From positions 1-6,309 of the forward strand of contig JAUUWD010000099.1 in assembly GCA_030589225.1 (NCBI GenBank): a stretch of DNA of 6,309 nt. Direction: 5' to 3'. The stretch is from Desulfobacteraceae bacterium (GTDB lineage: Bacteria; Desulfobacterota; DSM-4660; Desulfatiglandales; Desulfatiglandaceae). Within the stretch, counting starts at the first letter, position 1, and each line of letters begins with the position of its first letter. Positions 5,686 to 6,309 of this stretch are shown here, piece after piece. Made by a program: the position numbers and the translations under genes. Under the pieces are notes generated by a model. The model ran no database searches, was not told the origin of the DNA, and saw nothing but the letters and a program-made list of their open reading frames with translations.

Positions 5686-6309
5686 ACTGATTTTCCCTTT
5701 TCCGCCAGCATCGTGAACCACGTCATATCATAGTCCCACTCATGGACAATCCTGAAATCATAACTTCCCAGTTGTGCCTTAATTTCTCGATACTGACTTC
5801 TCATCAGGCCTGAAATGATAAGCCTGTCCTTTTTGCAAAAGCCTTCTTTTTGGAGGAGTCTTCCGATTATCTCCTTATGAATATTCGCGATCACTAAATC
5901 TGCGGCTTCATTTACAAAATCCTCTGCCGGCCCTTCAATCACTTGGACGATCCCGTTAACGTCGTTGAGTTGGACATTTTCATTCGCAGTCCTCACGCAA
6001 AGCGGGTTAAGGTCAACAGCAAGGACCCTTTTTGCACCCAAAAATGCGGCTGCCACTCCCAGGATGCCAGTGCCCGTTCCCAAATCCAGCACGCAGTTAA
6101 AGTGTCTTTGTCTTCCCGCAAAGGCAAGTGCACGCAAACAATCCCTCGTGGTCGGATGAAGGCCATTGCCAAAAACTACCCCCGGGTCCAGAATGATCTG
6201 AATTTCCTTTTCACTAACCTCTACCCTGTCCCAATATGGCACAATTATAAAATCATCAACCTTTAGCGGCTTCAGACTTCCACCCTGCCACTGTTCATAA
6301 GCAAAGTGG
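5670..6309 (-). CDS. prmA: Ribosomal protein L11 methyltransferase-like protein (partial, 5' end missing)
   Basis: The reading frame stays open to the right edge of the window, so the N-terminus is missing; 212 residues are visible of an expected 290-320. The upstream in-frame residues (AYEQWQGGSLKPLK, then VDDFIIVPYW) match the inter-domain linker that precedes the catalytic domain in PrmA. A GTG at 6242 is therefore internal, not the start. In fragment numbering the motifs are ILDPGVVFGNGLHPTT (39-54), the SAM-binding VLDLGTGTGILGVAAAFLGA (73-92), AVDLNP (97-102), DLVIANIH (137-144) and LIISGLM (163-169). PrmA trimethylates lysines and the N-terminus of ribosomal protein L11, using S-adenosylmethionine. 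Some positions differ from E. coli PrmA: FGNGLHPTT against FGTGTHPTT, and NIH against NIL. A divergent relative with another target is therefore possible. It is the most upstream gene seen in this operon. Confidence 0.85.
   Translation of the reverse strand, partial: HFAYEQWQGGSLKPLKVDDFIIVPYWDRVEVSEKEIQIILDPGVVFGNGLHPTTRDCLRALAFAGRQRHFNCVLDLGTGTGILGVAAAFLGAKRVLAVDLNPLCVRTANENVQLNDVNGIVQVIEGPAEDFVNEAADLVIANIHKEIIGRLLQKEGFCKKDRLIISGLMRSQYREIKAQLGSYDFRIVHEWDYDMTWFTMLAEKGKSVCLQK

Noticed and set aside
6240..6242. GTG as the start of the methyltransferase
   Set aside because: The frame continues upstream to the window edge with residues typical of the PrmA linker, so the GTG codes for an internal valine.

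Overview
The window looks like chromosomal DNA from a moderate-GC, Gram-negative anaerobe. My best guess is the Desulfobacterota (a former deltaproteobacterial sulfate reducer), based on the style of the genes (a DUF362 protein with a Cys-bearing C-terminus, a PrmA-like methyltransferase beside a PaaI-type thioesterase, an IT-superfamily antiporter with a tandem Usp) and on intergenic AACCCTG-like and ACTTTAG-like short repeats. No rRNA, tRNA or phylogenetic marker is present, so this assignment is an inference.

Layout. Positions 1-250 hold no recognisable gene; they carry heptamer-like repeats arranged as an inverted pair (1-19 and 185-203). A protein-L-isoaspartate O-methyltransferase gene (pcm) runs on the + strand to 904. 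Everything after it is on the - strand. Read in the direction of transcription from the right edge, the genes are a PrmA-like methyltransferase (cut by the window edge), a PaaI-type hotdog thioesterase (overlapping the methyltransferase by 16 bases), a 508-residue Na+/H+ antiporter-like membrane protein with a His-rich exported N-terminus, and a two-domain universal stress protein whose ribosome binding site lies across the antiporter stop codon. This tight group of four is probably one transcription unit. A 423-base gene-free interval with short direct and inverted repeats follows, then a DUF362-family protein that converges on pcm. A small hairpin lies between the convergent pair.

How the genes may work together. 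The antiporter and the Usp are translationally close and plausibly form an ion-homeostasis and stress pair. The methyltransferase and thioesterase form a second tightly packed pair whose shared purpose, if any, is not evident. Pcm is a protein-repair enzyme. The DUF362 protein may be redox-active, judging from four C-terminal cysteines, but its function is unknown.

I found no convincing new multi-gene system, CRISPR array, phage region or intact mobile element. The items most worth a second look are the repeat-rich 2299-2721 interval, the Cys-containing C-terminal part of the DUF362 protein, and the His-rich leader of the antiporter.
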